From Schistocerca nitens (Eukaryota > Arthropoda > Insecta > Orthoptera > Acrididae): a DNA stretch of 64,000 nt. The stretch's first letter is position 1. Each line of letters opens with the position of its first letter. The stretch lies in contig NC_064622.1 of NCBI RefSeq assembly GCF_023898315.1, positions 79,547,387 through 79,611,386 on the forward strand, given 5' to 3'. Below, one piece after another: positions 42,453 through 52,874 of the stretch. The translations under genes were made by a program, and so were the position numbers. The notes beneath the pieces are model-generated. The model ran no database searches, was not told where the DNA came from, and was given only the letters and a program-made list of their open reading frames with translations.

Positions 42453-43596
42453 CACGGTGTTACAAAAAGGTACGGCCAAACTTTCAGCAAACATTCCTCA
42501 CACACAAAGAAAGAAAATATGTTATGTGGACATGTGCCCGGAAACGCTTACTTTCCATGTTAGAGCTCATTTTATTACTTCTCTTCAAATCACATTAATC
42601 ATGGAATGGAAACACACAGCAACAGAACGTACCAGCGTGACTTCAAACACTTTGTTACAGGAAATCTTCAAAATGTCCTCCGTTAGCGAGGATACATGCA
42701 TCCACCCTCCGTCGCATAGAATACCTGATGCGCTGATGCAGCCGTGGAGAATGGCGTATTGTATCACAGCCGTCCACAATACGAGCACGAAGAGTCTCTA
42801 CATTTGGTACCGGGGTTGCGTAGACAAGAGCTTTCAAATGCCCCCATAAATGAAAGTCAAGAGGGTTGAGGTCAGGAGAGCGTGGAGGCCATGGAATTGG
42901 TCCGCCTCTACCAATCCATCGGTCACCGAATCTGTTGTTGAGAAGCGTACGAACACTTCGACTGAAATGTGCAGGAGCTCCATCGTGCATGAACCACATG
43001 TTGTGTCGTACTTGTAAAGGGACATGTTCTAGCAGCACAGGTAGAGTATCCCGTATGAAATAATGATAACGTGCTCCATTGGGCGTAGGTGGAAGAACAT
43101 TGGGCCCAATCAAAACATCACCAACAATGCCTGCCCAAACGTTCACAGAAAATATGTGTTGATGACGTGATTGCGCAATTGGGTGCGGATTCTCGTCAGC
43201 CCACACATGTCGATTGTGAAAATTTACAATTTGACCACGTTGGAATGAAGCCTCATCCGTAAAGAGAACATTTGCACTGAAATGAGGATTGACACATTGT
43301 TGGATGACCCATTCGCAGAAGTGTACCCGTGGAGGCCAATCAGCTGCTGATAGTGCCTGCACACGCTGTACATGGTACGGAAACAACTGGTTCTCCCGTA
43401 GCACTCTCCATACAGTGATGTGGTCAACGTTACCTTGTACAGCAGCAACTTCTCTGACGCTGACATTAGGGTTATCGTGAACTGCACGAAGAAATTAAGC
43501 GTTTCCGGACACATGTCCACATAACATCTTTTCTTTATTTGTGTGTGAGGAATGTTTGCTGAAAGTTTGGCCGTACCTTTTTGTAACACTCTGTGT
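42453..43596 (-). mobile_element. Tc1/mariner-superfamily element with ~95-bp TIRs, N-terminally deleted
   Basis: Terminal inverted repeats of about 95 bp (42456-42550 and 43495-43593) differ at only about three positions; both include GTGTTACAAAAAGGTACGGC. The inner end of the right TIR directly abuts the transposase reading, so the N-terminal DNA-binding part has been deleted together with its promoter region. Near-identical TIRs mean a young copy, mobilised by another, complete copy. Confidence 0.88.
42655..43490 (-). pseudogene. DD41D-type transposase, catalytic domain intact, N-terminus missing
   Basis: Open without stop from about 43490 (AVHDNPNVSVREVAA, remnant of the HTH end) to TGA at 42655; the first ATG is 43404. 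The catalytic domain reads NVLFTDEASFQRGQIVN, then IFSVNVWAGIVGD, MWFMHDGAPAHFSRSV and WPPRSPDLNPLDFHLWG. I count 41 residues between the second and third Asp, matching the DD41D family of the Tc1/mariner superfamily rather than mariner (34). The C-terminus is ACILANGGHFEDFL. About 100 N-terminal residues needed for TIR binding are absent. Confidence 0.88.
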
Positions 43597-44219
43597 GAAG
43601 GCACATAATAACAAATAATTTTGTAAGGTGAGAAAGCAAAACCATTTTTCATAGCCTCGTAAAAGAAGAAAAACCAGGAGTTAAATGGTAAAACAAATAG
43701 AAACAAGATAAAATGTGTGTGGAGAGAGTGTATCATACAACGTTGTCTCTACCACTGGTGTCCTTCTTCCTCATCTGCTGTCACAACAGGATGATTACGT
43801 TGCTGGGAAACTGCATGAAGGCGTCGACGTGGCTGAGAGAGGGTTGCATACTGAGATTACAGGTACGCCGTGAGTTACTGAACATGTAGTTTCCATGATT
43901 GTCAGGCTCATATTTCACAGATTTTTGTATGGACGTTAATTTCACTGGGAGCAGTTTTCATCTATCCGGTTAATTCATATTAGCTCTCCACTAGGAAACC
44001 CAACAGCATGAGCCAGTACAAAACAGTTATGGTATGTCTATATTTTTTATGATTATGGGAGAGCCTGCACCACGATGTCGAAAGAAAGACTTTTTAAATT
44101 TAACATTTTTGTGGTGCTGGCCTCTTAGTGGCTGAAGCCTAGATAACCTGTGCGTAAATAGGGCCTGTCTATACATTTCCAGCTATTGACAGTGCACACA
44201 GAATTTCTATCGTCATATA
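43597..44219. other. No gene recognised
   Basis: Unassigned spacer between two transposons. Confidence 0.5.
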
Positions 44220-45641
44220 CACTCCTGGAAATGGAAAAAAGAACACATTGACACCGGTGTGTCAGACCCACCATACTTGCTCCGGACACTGCGAGAGGGC
44301 TGTACAAGCAATGATCACACGCACGGCACAGCGGACACACCAGGAACCGCGGTGTTGGCCGTCGAATGGCGCTAGCTGCGCAGCATTTGTGCACCGCCGC
44401 CGTCAGTGTCAGCCAGTTTGCCGTGGCATACGGAGCTCCATCGCAGTCTTTAACACTGGTAGCATGCCGCGACAGCGTGGACGTGAACCGTATGTGCAGT
44501 TGACGGACTTTGAGCGAGGGCGTATAGTGGGCATGCGGGAGGCCGGGTGGACGTACCGCCGAATTGCTCAATACGTGGGGCGTGAGGTCTCCACAGTACA
44601 TCGATGTTGTCGCCAGTGGTCGGCGGAAGGTGCACGTGCCCGTCGACCTGGGACCGGACCGCAGCGACGCACGGATGCACGCCAAGACCGTAGGATCCTA
44701 CGCAGTGCCGTAGGGGACCGCACCGCCACTTCCCAGCAAATTAGGGACACTGTTGCTCCTGGGGTATCGGCGAGGACCATTCGCAACCGTCTCCATGAAG
44801 CTGGGCTACGGTCCCGCACACCGTTAGGCCGTCTTCCGCTCACGGCCCAACATCGTGCAGCCCGCCTCCAGTGGTGTCGCGACAGGCGTGAATGGAGGGA
44901 CGAATGGAGACGTGTCGTCTTCAGCGATGAGAGTCGCTTCTGCCTTGGTGCCAATGATGGTCGTATGCGTGTTTGGCGCCGTGCAGGTGAGCGCCACAAT
45001 CAGGACTGCATACGACCGAGGCACACAGGGCCAACACCCGGCATCATGGTGTGGGGAGCGATCTCCTACACTGGCTGTACACCACTGGTGATCGTCGAGG
45101 GGACACTGAATAGTGCACGGTACATCCAAACCGTCATCGAACCCATCGTTCTACCATTCCTAGACCGGCAAGGGAACTTGCTGTTCCAACAGGACAACGC
45201 ACGTCCGCATGTATCCCGTGCCACCCAACGTGCTCTAGAAGGTGTAAGTCAACTACCCTGGCCAGCATGATCTCCGGATCTGTCCCCCATTGAGCATGTT
45301 TGGGACTGGATGAAGCGTCGTCTCACGCGGTCTGCACGTCCAGCACGAACGCTGGTCCAACTCAGGCGCCAGGTGGAAATGGCATGGCAAGCCGTTCCAC
45401 AGGACTACATCCAGCATATCTACGATCGCCTCCATGGGAGAATAGCAGCCTGCATTGCTACGAAAGGTGGATATACACTGTACTAGTGCCGACATTGTGC
45501 ATGCTCTGTTGCCTGTGTCTATGTGCCTGTGGTTCTGTCAGTGTGATCATGTGATGTATCTGACCCCAGGAATGTGTCAATAAAGTTTCCCCTTCCTGGG
45601 ACAATGAATTCACGGTGTTCTTATTTCAATTTCCAGGAGTG
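44220..45641 (+). mobile_element. Tc1-like transposon, near-intact
   Basis: A 1,422-bp element flanked by TA at 44218-44219 and 45642-45643. Terminal inverted repeats of about 28 bp, CACTCCTGGAAATGGAAAAA at the left and the inverted CACTCCTGGAAATTGAAATA at the right. Encloses one transposase gene with a single premature stop. Confidence 0.9.
44464..45486 (+). pseudogene. Tc1-like transposase with one premature stop; DD32E spacing
   Basis: 340 codons starting MPRQRGREPYVQLTDFERGR. The bipartite HTH region has GWTYRRIAQYVGREVSTVHR and TSQQIRDTVAPGVSARTIRN, then a LRSRTPLGRLPLT linker. Catalytic motifs: RVVFSDESRFCLG (Asp), GIMVWGAISY, LLFQQDNARPHVSR (Asp), SPDLSPIEHVWDWM (Glu). I count 32 residues between the second Asp and the Glu, two fewer than the Tc1 standard of 34. 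The only lesion seen is TGA at 45268-45270, probably from a CGA Arg codon in PARSPDL. The C-terminus is AACIATKGGYTLY. The open frame extends upstream to 44248, but the MPRQRG start fits family N-termini best. Confidence 0.9.
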
Positions 45642-45643
45642 TA

Positions 45644-47065
45644 GATGCAAATCTGAGCTCTATTTGTTAATGATGAACCTATGATTCTCTGTGCATTATT
45701 AGGTCTTGAAAATAAGAGAACACGGAAATAACGCTTGCTTAAGTTAGGTGAATTGTTTCGCAAAGCTCTATGGGAAATTCTCTGCTTATGAGGGTATTTG
45801 GAGGTTACACAGCGCAGTTTCATCTCTATCACCACAAAACCATCGAGTAAAGGAGCATGATTCTAGCTCTCTCTTGTGGAGCTATTTTTCTAGTGAGCTA
45901 TCAGCACCAATGTTCTAAGGCACGACACAGATAACATTACATGGGAAACGAATTACATGGACGTGAGCGTATAGTTACTCTCGTATAATACGGAAAAACT
46001 CGAAAGGGGAAAGCAAACAGCAAGGAGGTTTAGGCACAACTTCAAACCAGATGTGATGAAAAAGTCTTGCACTACAATGTCTTAAGGATTATATTCTGGT
46101 CATTGGCGCCAGTGTGCGTACTTCGCTATGTGTAGGTATGTGTAGGCAATTTAACGTTCCTGTCACCGATATTCCTAGTCGCTAACGCGTGATGTGTGTA
46201 TTTGTAGGTTTTCATTTTGACTTTTCTGTACTTGTTACTTCTGTTTTCGGCGGAAGTACTAGCTTGATGTTGGTACAGTAATTGGTACACAAGATAAACA
46301 TGCAATACCTCAAGCATTTTCTGATAATAACATTCGGGCATAGAAGACATTTGCGATCATTGAAACAAATGCATTGTGTAAAAAAATACCACATTATTTT
46401 GTTTGAAATGAAAGGGTATTTGCTTAAGACATATGATTCATGGCTGTACAGAGAGCAGTTCATGACAGCTGTAGATTTATCGTTTCTATGTCGATAAATC
46501 AAATTTCCATCCAGCAATAAGATCATTGTCACAAGGAATATCAAACAAGAAGCTGTACGTAATTTTATTGTTGAATTTCACACAAAGCTGATTTCTGGAT
46601 GTCGAGCGTAACGAACGTGACATGTTCTTCAGTTGTGAAGCGGACCGTGGATGGTTGTTCACAAGGAAAAAAAAAATCTTGATCGCCATTTAAAACCACT
46701 GCTAAGTTAAACCACTGCTTAACGAGACTCGATGATCGAGTAATAACTGTACTAAATACAAGGAAACTATATAGGGATCAGGTTTTCTTTGGCTTTGCAG
46801 GTAAATGGCTACGGTCAACAACTAACCGTCTACTGGTAACTTGGTTCTGATTTCGTGTTATCACAGGTGCGCAACTTGGAAGATGCTTTCTTGCCGATAA
46901 CATTTATTGTTTGTACTTAATTTGTATATTATCGTCGTTATTAGCACCAACTTGCATTGAATGTTTCGTAGAAAACTCGAAAGCCACAAATGACGCTGTA
47001 CATGGCAGTATAGAGAATTTTGGTGTCATGGCATGTGAGCTATTTTTCATAGAAAGTTACAGTGT
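45644..47065. other. No gene recognised
   Basis: AT-rich, unassigned. Several overlapping short ORFs on both strands lack domains. Confidence 0.5.
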
Positions 47066-47069
47066 TTAT

Positions 47070-47071
<2 letters not shown>

Positions 47072-47137
<66 letters not shown>
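47072..47137. repeat. (GT)n microsatellite
   Basis: About 65 bp of GT dinucleotides. It creates a spurious Val/Cys-repeat ORF. Confidence 0.98.
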
Positions 47138-47139
<2 letters not shown>

Positions 47140-47776
47140 TGTGTGAATGATTGATGGGTGGAGCGGCAGGAGATCGAGGAGAGATGGTGATGGCACAAGA
47201 TTTATTACATTGAATTAAATACTTTTTTATGTGTGCCTCTTAAAAGAAAGAAACAAATTTCGCTACGAGCGCTGTCAGATACTAGTTGCTCCAAAAACTG
47301 GTTTGTCCCGCAGATGGGGTAGAAATTACAGAATTTGTTTGGTTACCATATACTGAGCAGCGGATAGTGTGATCAGTAAACCATCTTTGCCCTACGCGGA
47401 TGACAAACGACATGCTGTAACATGTGGTATCCACCTTAATTGGACGTGGCTGTTTAGACTGAAGTGACAGTGGCACATACGACAACCCCCAGAAGTCGTC
47501 GCCAGAGACCTTCCAATAACATAAGCTGACAAGTCGGCCACATTGCGTCCGATCTGCTCCGTCAGTTTTTGGCGGGATGGACGTTACAGTGCTTACAGAC
47601 GAGTCCTGCACTGTATCTGTATAGGGAAGAACGTGGAAAATACCATACACACTACCCTCAGTAATTAGAACAACCAGACAAGTTTTACGAAGAGGTGAGA
47701 GTGAAGAGAGAAACGTTATGTCAAGTAATCTGGGTGATTCGTGGTGACATTGAAAAGCAATTCAACATCAGGAAAT
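47138..47776. other. No gene recognised
   Basis: Unassigned DNA; a 122-codon minus-strand ORF (47282-47650) has no recognisable domain. Confidence 0.45.
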
Positions 47777-47791
47777 GCATTCTAGAGGAAG

Positions 47792-47972
47792 AAACTTCCT
47801 GGCAGATTAAAACTGTGTGCCGGACCGAGACTCGAACTCGCGAGCTTTGCAGAGCACTTGCCCGCGAAAGGCAAAAGTCCCGAGTTCGAGTCTCGGTCCG
47901 GCACACGGTTTTAATCTGCCAGGAAGTTTCATATCAGCGCACACTCCGCTGCAGTGTGAAAATATCATTCTG
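47792..47972. mobile_element. 181-bp hairpin element with tRNA-like arms and 15-bp TSD
   Basis: Exact duplication GCATTCTAGAGGAAG at 47777-47791 and 47973-47987 brackets the insert. Its first 138 bp fold on themselves: about 48-bp arms (AAACTTCCTGGCAGATTAAA ... TTTAATCTGCCAGGAAGTTT) around a loop containing GCCCGCGAAAGGC. Each arm carries a tRNA T-arm-like string, GAGTTCGAGTCTCGGTCCGG. The remaining 43 bp (CATATCAGCGCACACTCCGC) are unpaired. It appears to be a foldback version of a tRNA-derived SINE. Confidence 0.88.
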
Positions 47973-48166
47973 GCATTCTAGAGGAAGTTATTCGAAAGCA
48001 CATGTAACTTGTGAGACCTGAATTTCCCCGGCGTATACGGTGTTCAAATAATTTAGGGAATTCAGCTAGGTGACGTCGTCGACAACCGCCGATATTTCGA
48101 CAACAGCAAGCAAGCACTGAGCAAGCGAATTTAAAAGCTCAGTTCTCAGGGCAATTCCGGGAAGAT

Positions 48167-48168
<2 letters not shown>

Positions 48169-48222
<54 letters not shown>
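48169..48222. repeat. (CA)n microsatellite
   Basis: About 54 bp of CA dinucleotides after an A-run, directly before a minisatellite-like repeat. Confidence 0.98.
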
Positions 48223-48223
<1 letters not shown>

Positions 48224-48420
48224 TCATTGTAAACACTAGTGCCATCACACAAGCAAAGATGCCTGACGCGCGAAGCGAGAACTTACCGATAGCGAAAATT
48301 ACTAAAGAAGAGGTGAGGAGATAATACACACACACACTCACCGTAAGCACCAGTGCCATCACACAACTAAAGATGACCGACGCGAGAACTTATCGATACC
48401 GAAAATTACTCAACAAGAGG
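48223..48420. repeat. Two-unit minisatellite (~118-bp unit)
   Basis: AGTGCCATCACACAAGCAAA (48239) recurs as AGTGCCATCACACAACTAAA (48351), each followed by GATG, GACGCG, GAACTTA(C/T)CGATA and GAAAATTACT. A short CA run precedes both copies, so the CA microsatellite is part of the unit. Confidence 0.85.
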
Positions 48421-48423
48421 CGA

Positions 48424-49421
48424 TGTGGCATTAACTCTGTCTGTAATGGACTGTTAAGGCAGCCAGTCCACAGTGAAGTAGCCGAAAGGGCACGCGTCAA
48501 CTCACGCCGTCTGGCGTTAAGTCTGGAACAGGATTCGTAATGAATGTGATAAAGAAAAGAACGTAGCTACTAGAACACTTAACTTTTATATTGCCCTTTG
48601 GTATACAGCATTCTGGATGATACAAGTGAGACTCTATCTTGAGGTACATGCAACGTTACAAATGGTTAATGGCGCCTTGATAGGTCGTAGCCATTAACTT
48701 AGCTGAAGGCTATTCTAACTGTCTCTCGGCAAATGAGAGAAAGGCTTCGTCAGTGTAGTCGCTAGCAACGTCGTCGTACAACTGAGGCGAGTGCTAGTTA
48801 GTCTCTCGAGACCTGCCGTGTGGTGGCGCTCGATCTGCGATCCTGACAGTGGCGACACGCGGGTCCGACATGTACTAATGGACCGCGGCCGATTTAAGCT
48901 ACCACCTAGCAAGTGTGGTGTCTGGCGGTGACACCACACTGTCCCCCTGTCTTTTTTGTGGTGTCACCGCTAGACACCACACTTGCTAGGTGGTAACTTA
49001 AATCGGCCGCGGTCCTGTAGTACATGTCGGACCCGCGTGTCGCCAATGTGTAATCGCAAACCTAGCGCCACCACATGGCAGGTCACAAGACACGGACTAG
49101 ACCTCGCCCCAGTTGTACGGACGACATTGCTTGCGACCAGAAGTACGACGCCTTCCTCTCATTTGCCGAGAGACAGATAGAATAGCCTTCAGCTTAGTCC
49201 ATAGCTACTACCTAGCAAGGCGCCATTTGTATCAGTGTTTATAGCTTACTACTATTCAAGAGATGTATTCCAACAAGAGAATAAAAGTTAAGTAACATCT
49301 ACGTACTTTTCCTCTTATTCATTAATAAGTCTCATGTTCCAGAACTTCAAGCCCGTCTGCGTTAGTTTAGCGTGCACCTAGCTACCTCATTGTGTCTATG
49401 CTTTATGAGCTAGACACAACA
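48424..49421. repeat. Head-to-head pair of LTR-like repeats (inverted, ~500 bp each)
   Basis: The left copy (48424-48940) read on the minus strand and the right copy (48957-49421) read on the plus strand both begin TGTGGTGTCACCGC and share long blocks (ACACTTGCTAGGTGGTA, TTAAATCGGCCGCGGTCC, TACATGTCGGACCCGCGTGT, AATAGCCTTCAGCT, AAAAGTTAAGT) through to the end. The left copy ends TGCCACA and the right ACACAACA, both finishing in CA like LTRs. A 16-bp spacer separates them. Arm identity is about 80%. No gag or pol lies between, so they are solo terminal repeats or arms of a foldback. Confidence 0.8.
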
Positions 49422-49436
49422 TTTTTGATAATGGAG

Positions 49437-49631
49437 CCGGCCGGAGTGGCCGTGCGGTTCTAGGCGCTACAGTCTCGAACCGCGAGACCGCTGCGGTCGC
49501 AGGTTCGAATCCTGCCTCGGGCATGGATGTGTGTGACGTCCTTAGGTTAGTTAGGTTTAAGTAGTTCTAAGTTCTAGGGGACTGATGACCTCAGAACTTG
49601 AGTCTCATAGTGCTCAGAGCCATTTGAACCA
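49437..49631 (+). mobile_element. tRNA-derived SINE (family A) with TSD
   Basis: Full-length copy on the plus strand: GCCGGCCGGAGTGGCCGTGC (box A region), class II variable arm (GACCGCTGCGGTC), box B GGTTCGAATCCTGCC, body and CCATTTGAACCA end. Exact 13-bp duplication TTTGATAATGGAG at 49424-49436 and 49632-49644. Confidence 0.96.
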
Positions 49632-49644
49632 TTTGATAATGGAG

Positions 49645-49850
49645 ACAGAGGAGGATTACATGTAGAATTTAAGTTAAAACTTTCATCTCTATTTACAAGG
49701 TTAGTTGCTAATTTAATCTCAGCAACTTCCTTAATAAAACTATCCGAATCGTTATAAGTGTATGCCAGAATCTGCGTGTTATGTTCCATAGGAATACGGT
49801 GACAATTAGTCCAAAAATTGAGGCTGCTCTATTATCAGTTCTTCCAGTAG
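49645..49850 (-). pseudogene. C-terminal GIY-YIG fragment of a Penelope-like element
   Basis: The minus strand reads IPMEHNTQILAY, SFIKEVAEIKLATNLVNRDE and FNLNSTCNPPLS, matching the EI...N..NRD..+.L+..W end of GIY-YIG nucleases in Penelope-like elements. Only about 60 codons remain; the SINE at 49437-49631 is inserted next to it. Confidence 0.6.
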
Positions 49851-50848
49851 AACGTTTCACACTAATCCTGGTGGGGTCATTTTAACTAAATTTCCTCGTA
49901 GATCACCATTCTTCAATTTATCTAATCATTTAATTATTTTCGAAAAAAAAATTAATTTGCCTATGGGATTAAAATAATTACACCACAAAAGTATCGAATT
50001 ACGTTTTACAAGTGATTACACAATGAAGGAAAAAGATTTCCACATTCGACCAAATGAAACAAATGTTTTGTATCGCGTGGACGAGAATTGTCCACTTTGT
50101 ATACTGTAAGTGTGGTTGTAAACTTTTGTGGAGGTCAGCCTCAAAAACAGTACTGTGGCTGAAGTTTTTGATCATACATTCCTTGATATATCCTGTTAAC
50201 TCCATTTTTCATGCTCAGTATGCTCGGATTCCTTCTTCCTTTTGCTAAACTGTGTGGGAACATCGCGCGATTCGACCGAACAAAACAAACTGAGCTGACC
50301 GTTGCCCGTAGTCCGTACTCGTACGTTCAGGCGTTGAGAACGGAGTCCCCGGATGCCGGTGCCACTGTGACTGCAACCTTAACCCTGAGCAAACACGATT
50401 GTACTTCGGAAATAAATAGGTAGTTACTTACTTTAACTACACAGTGTGAATGGCTTAAGGCGTAAGGCACAATACTGCGTTAATCATACAGCCAACAAAT
50501 GAATTAGAACATTCGAGCTGTCTACTTGCACAACGGTTAAAAAGGTATATTAAATCAATTCACCTAACTTTTTCGTCCGATAGATACACATGCATAAGGT
50601 GCATGAGGAATGTTGGAGTGGTACTGACACATTTGGAAAGAACGACTCTTTGGAAGTGGCCAGAGGTTATTAGAACAGATGGCTATGAAAGCGATGTACA
50701 ACGGCACATGCAGTCGTGAGAGATGATGTCAACAGTTTGGGTATATTTGTTTTTCTGCGTAAATGGAGGCATCAGTTTCTGTCATAATTCCGGAAGATAC
50801 GCATGAAACGTTTACATATAAATATATGTAGTTCAGTCAAATGTCTGC
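49851..50848. other. No gene recognised
   Basis: Unassigned. Confidence 0.5.
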
Positions 50849-51092
50849 ACCGAGCGAGGATGGTGCAGTGATTATCACTTTTGGGTCACATCCTGGAGGA
50901 CGACGGTTCAAATCGCCTCCTGCCATCCAGATGTATGTTTACCGCGATTTCCCTAAACACTCCAGGCAAATACCGGCTCGATTCCTCTGAAAGGGCACAG
51001 CCGATTTACTTCCCGATTCTTAACAAAAGAATCCATCTCTAACGACTCTGTTGTCGACGGGAAGTTAAACGCTAAACTTTCTTTCTTCCTTC
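50849..51092 (+). mobile_element. tRNA-derived SINE (family B), diverged
   Basis: Starts ACCGAGCGAGGATGGTGCAG and has box B GACGGTTCAAATCGC, then the family B body. It shares the GTTGTCGACGGGAAGTTAAA tail with the 23740-23990 copy. More diverged than the other copies, and no clear duplication was found. Confidence 0.8.
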
Positions 51093-51099
51093 GAATGAC

Positions 51100-51284
51100 A
51101 GCGGGGGATTTAATGGTAAAAACTTAAATGAGAAGAAATTTCAATTATTTAAAAACATCAGCTATGTGTGGGAGGTTGATAGAAATCAACGGGATGAGTG
51201 GAAAATGTGTGCCCCACCGGGATTCAAACTCCGGATCTCCAGCTTACTAGGCAGGCGCTCTAACTCCTAAACCAAAGAGGACAC
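51100..51284 (-). mobile_element. tRNA-Thr-like SINE head with body
   Basis: On the minus strand 51284-51209 folds as a 76-nt tRNA: seven acceptor pairs (GTGTCCT with GGGGCAC), box A TTGGTTTAGGAGTTAGAGC, anticodon loop CTAGTAA (AGT, Thr), and T-arm GAGTTTGAATCCCGG. It is followed by a non-tRNA body (ACATTTTCCACTCATCCCGT). It is probably a tRNA-Thr-derived SINE rather than a working tRNA gene, since the anticodon and T stems have mismatches. Confidence 0.65.
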
Positions 51285-51729
51285 AACAATTACGGCGGCT
51301 GCGCTGACTTGTCCCAAGCACGCTCCCCAGCAGACCTACATTCTCAACTTACTCCACACACTACGAAAGCAGTGCCCCTGCCCATGAATCGCAAAAATGA
51401 TCCTTGGCTTGTGATCGTCGTAATTATGTGTGTGGTATTTGCTCTTTCGGACATGTCCGAAAGAACAGACACCGCACACACATAGACAAATTAAATGAGA
51501 AGCTCTGCAAGTATTGAGCAGAAGATACAGCAAGAAGAAAGCAAGATGGTGTCTACTCATCTTTCCACGTGCCAAATGTAAGAGACAATCAAATAGTTTC
51601 CGTGTGAGGGCGCATCTGCAGCTAACATGCAACGTTGAGCGACTCCGCTGCGAGTCTACAATCACCACGAGTATTCAAGGGATGAGTGTGGCATTAGCGT
51701 CCTTCCGAAGGTGCGTGCTGTAAATGCGG

Positions 51730-52010
51730 AGGCGTTTTTACTAGTTGCTTCCAAACAGGACCAACGTGCAGTTATTCTTTTCTTTACTGCCGAAGGACAA
51801 ACACCTGTAGACACCCATTGGGGACTGAGGAATGTGTATGGGGTAGCACCTCTGTTGAAAACCACCCTTTGTGGAATGGTGCACCAGGTTCTGTTCTGGT
51901 CGCGATTCGACACAAGATGGCGGTCGGTCTTTCGGTCCTTTAAAAAAGGCCCTGAAGGTTCGACGATTCCTGTCGGACGAGAATGCGGGAACGTGCAGCA
52001 AGCAGTTACG
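51730..52010 (+). pseudogene. N-terminal fragment of a mariner-like transposase
   Basis: The plus strand reads VASKQDQRAVILFFTAEGQT, then a WGLRNVYGVAPLLKTTL segment and, in a shifted frame, RFCSGRDSTQDGGRS. These match the first helix-turn-helix of mariner-like transposases (QRAVI.FL..EG.TP.DIH.RL..VYG). The catalytic domain is absent. Confidence 0.55.
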
Positions 52011-52645
52011 TCTCCTTGATGCAACAGTACACGGTGTTTTACCAGTCATCAACTTGGTGCGCAGATGGGGCGATTGCCTTATTGCTCACTGCGATTTTAC
52101 CTGATTGTAATACCGATTTTGGACTGTACGGTCTTCGAACAGAAATTTTTGGTCACACCTTATGTAAGTGTACGTGTAATGGAGTGCTGTGTTCAAACAT
52201 ATGAGTGCATGCTTTCATCAACAGTACCAGCCGGCGTCAGCTTTCCATGGATATTCGTCACGGAAATCGGCTATTGAACAATCCTCATTTCGTGCTACAA
52301 AGTGAAAATTTGTCCGTACTTCTATGGTGTGTTGACAGGCGGCTATACATTGTTACAGAGAGCATCACCACCAAAATATCTTCTGAGGAAAAAAAATGTT
52401 CTTTTGGTAGCATTTAGGATTAGAGAGAAGATATTATTAAATGACTGTGTGTCATCAGCATTGTTTAAGAGTTAACTCTGTAATTTCTGTTATTTTGATG
52501 AAACAGGTATGTCCTTATAGATGAATCGAATGATTGTTCGCAGGTTTATGGACGTACCACTTAAAAATCCGAATAATTGATACCTGCAGTATACTAGAAC
52601 TAATCACACGTCATTTATGTCCAACTGCAAGAATTATTTACACAG
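52011..52645. other. No gene recognised
   Basis: Unassigned DNA following the mariner-like fragment. Confidence 0.45.
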
Positions 52646-52659
52646 CTGTAAATTTTATG

Positions 52660-52860
52660 GCAAAATGGTTCAAATGGCTCTGAGCACTATGGGACTTAAC
52701 TTCTGAGGTCATCAGCCCCCTAGAACTTAGAACTACTTAAACCTAACTAACCTAAGGACATCACACACAGCCATGCCCAAGGCAGAATTTGAACCTGCGA
52801 CCGTAGCGGTCGCGCGGTTCCAGACTGTAGCGCCTAGAACCGCTCGGCCACCACGGCCGG
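52660..52860 (-). mobile_element. tRNA-derived SINE (family A) with TSD
   Basis: Exact 14-bp duplication CTGTAAATTTTATG at 52646-52659 and 52861-52874. Full length, with box B GGTTCAAATTCTGCC on the minus strand. Confidence 0.96.
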
Positions 52861-52874
52861 CTGTAAATTTTATG

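Noticed and set aside
46911-47138. ORF ending in (CV)n
   Set aside because: Produced by the (GT)n microsatellite.
48066-48362. ORF with (CV)n core
   Set aside because: Produced by the (CA)n microsatellite read on the minus strand.
49437-49530. A functional tRNA gene
   Set aside because: The tRNA-like part is joined to a SINE body with a target-site duplication; the same holds for all other family A copies.
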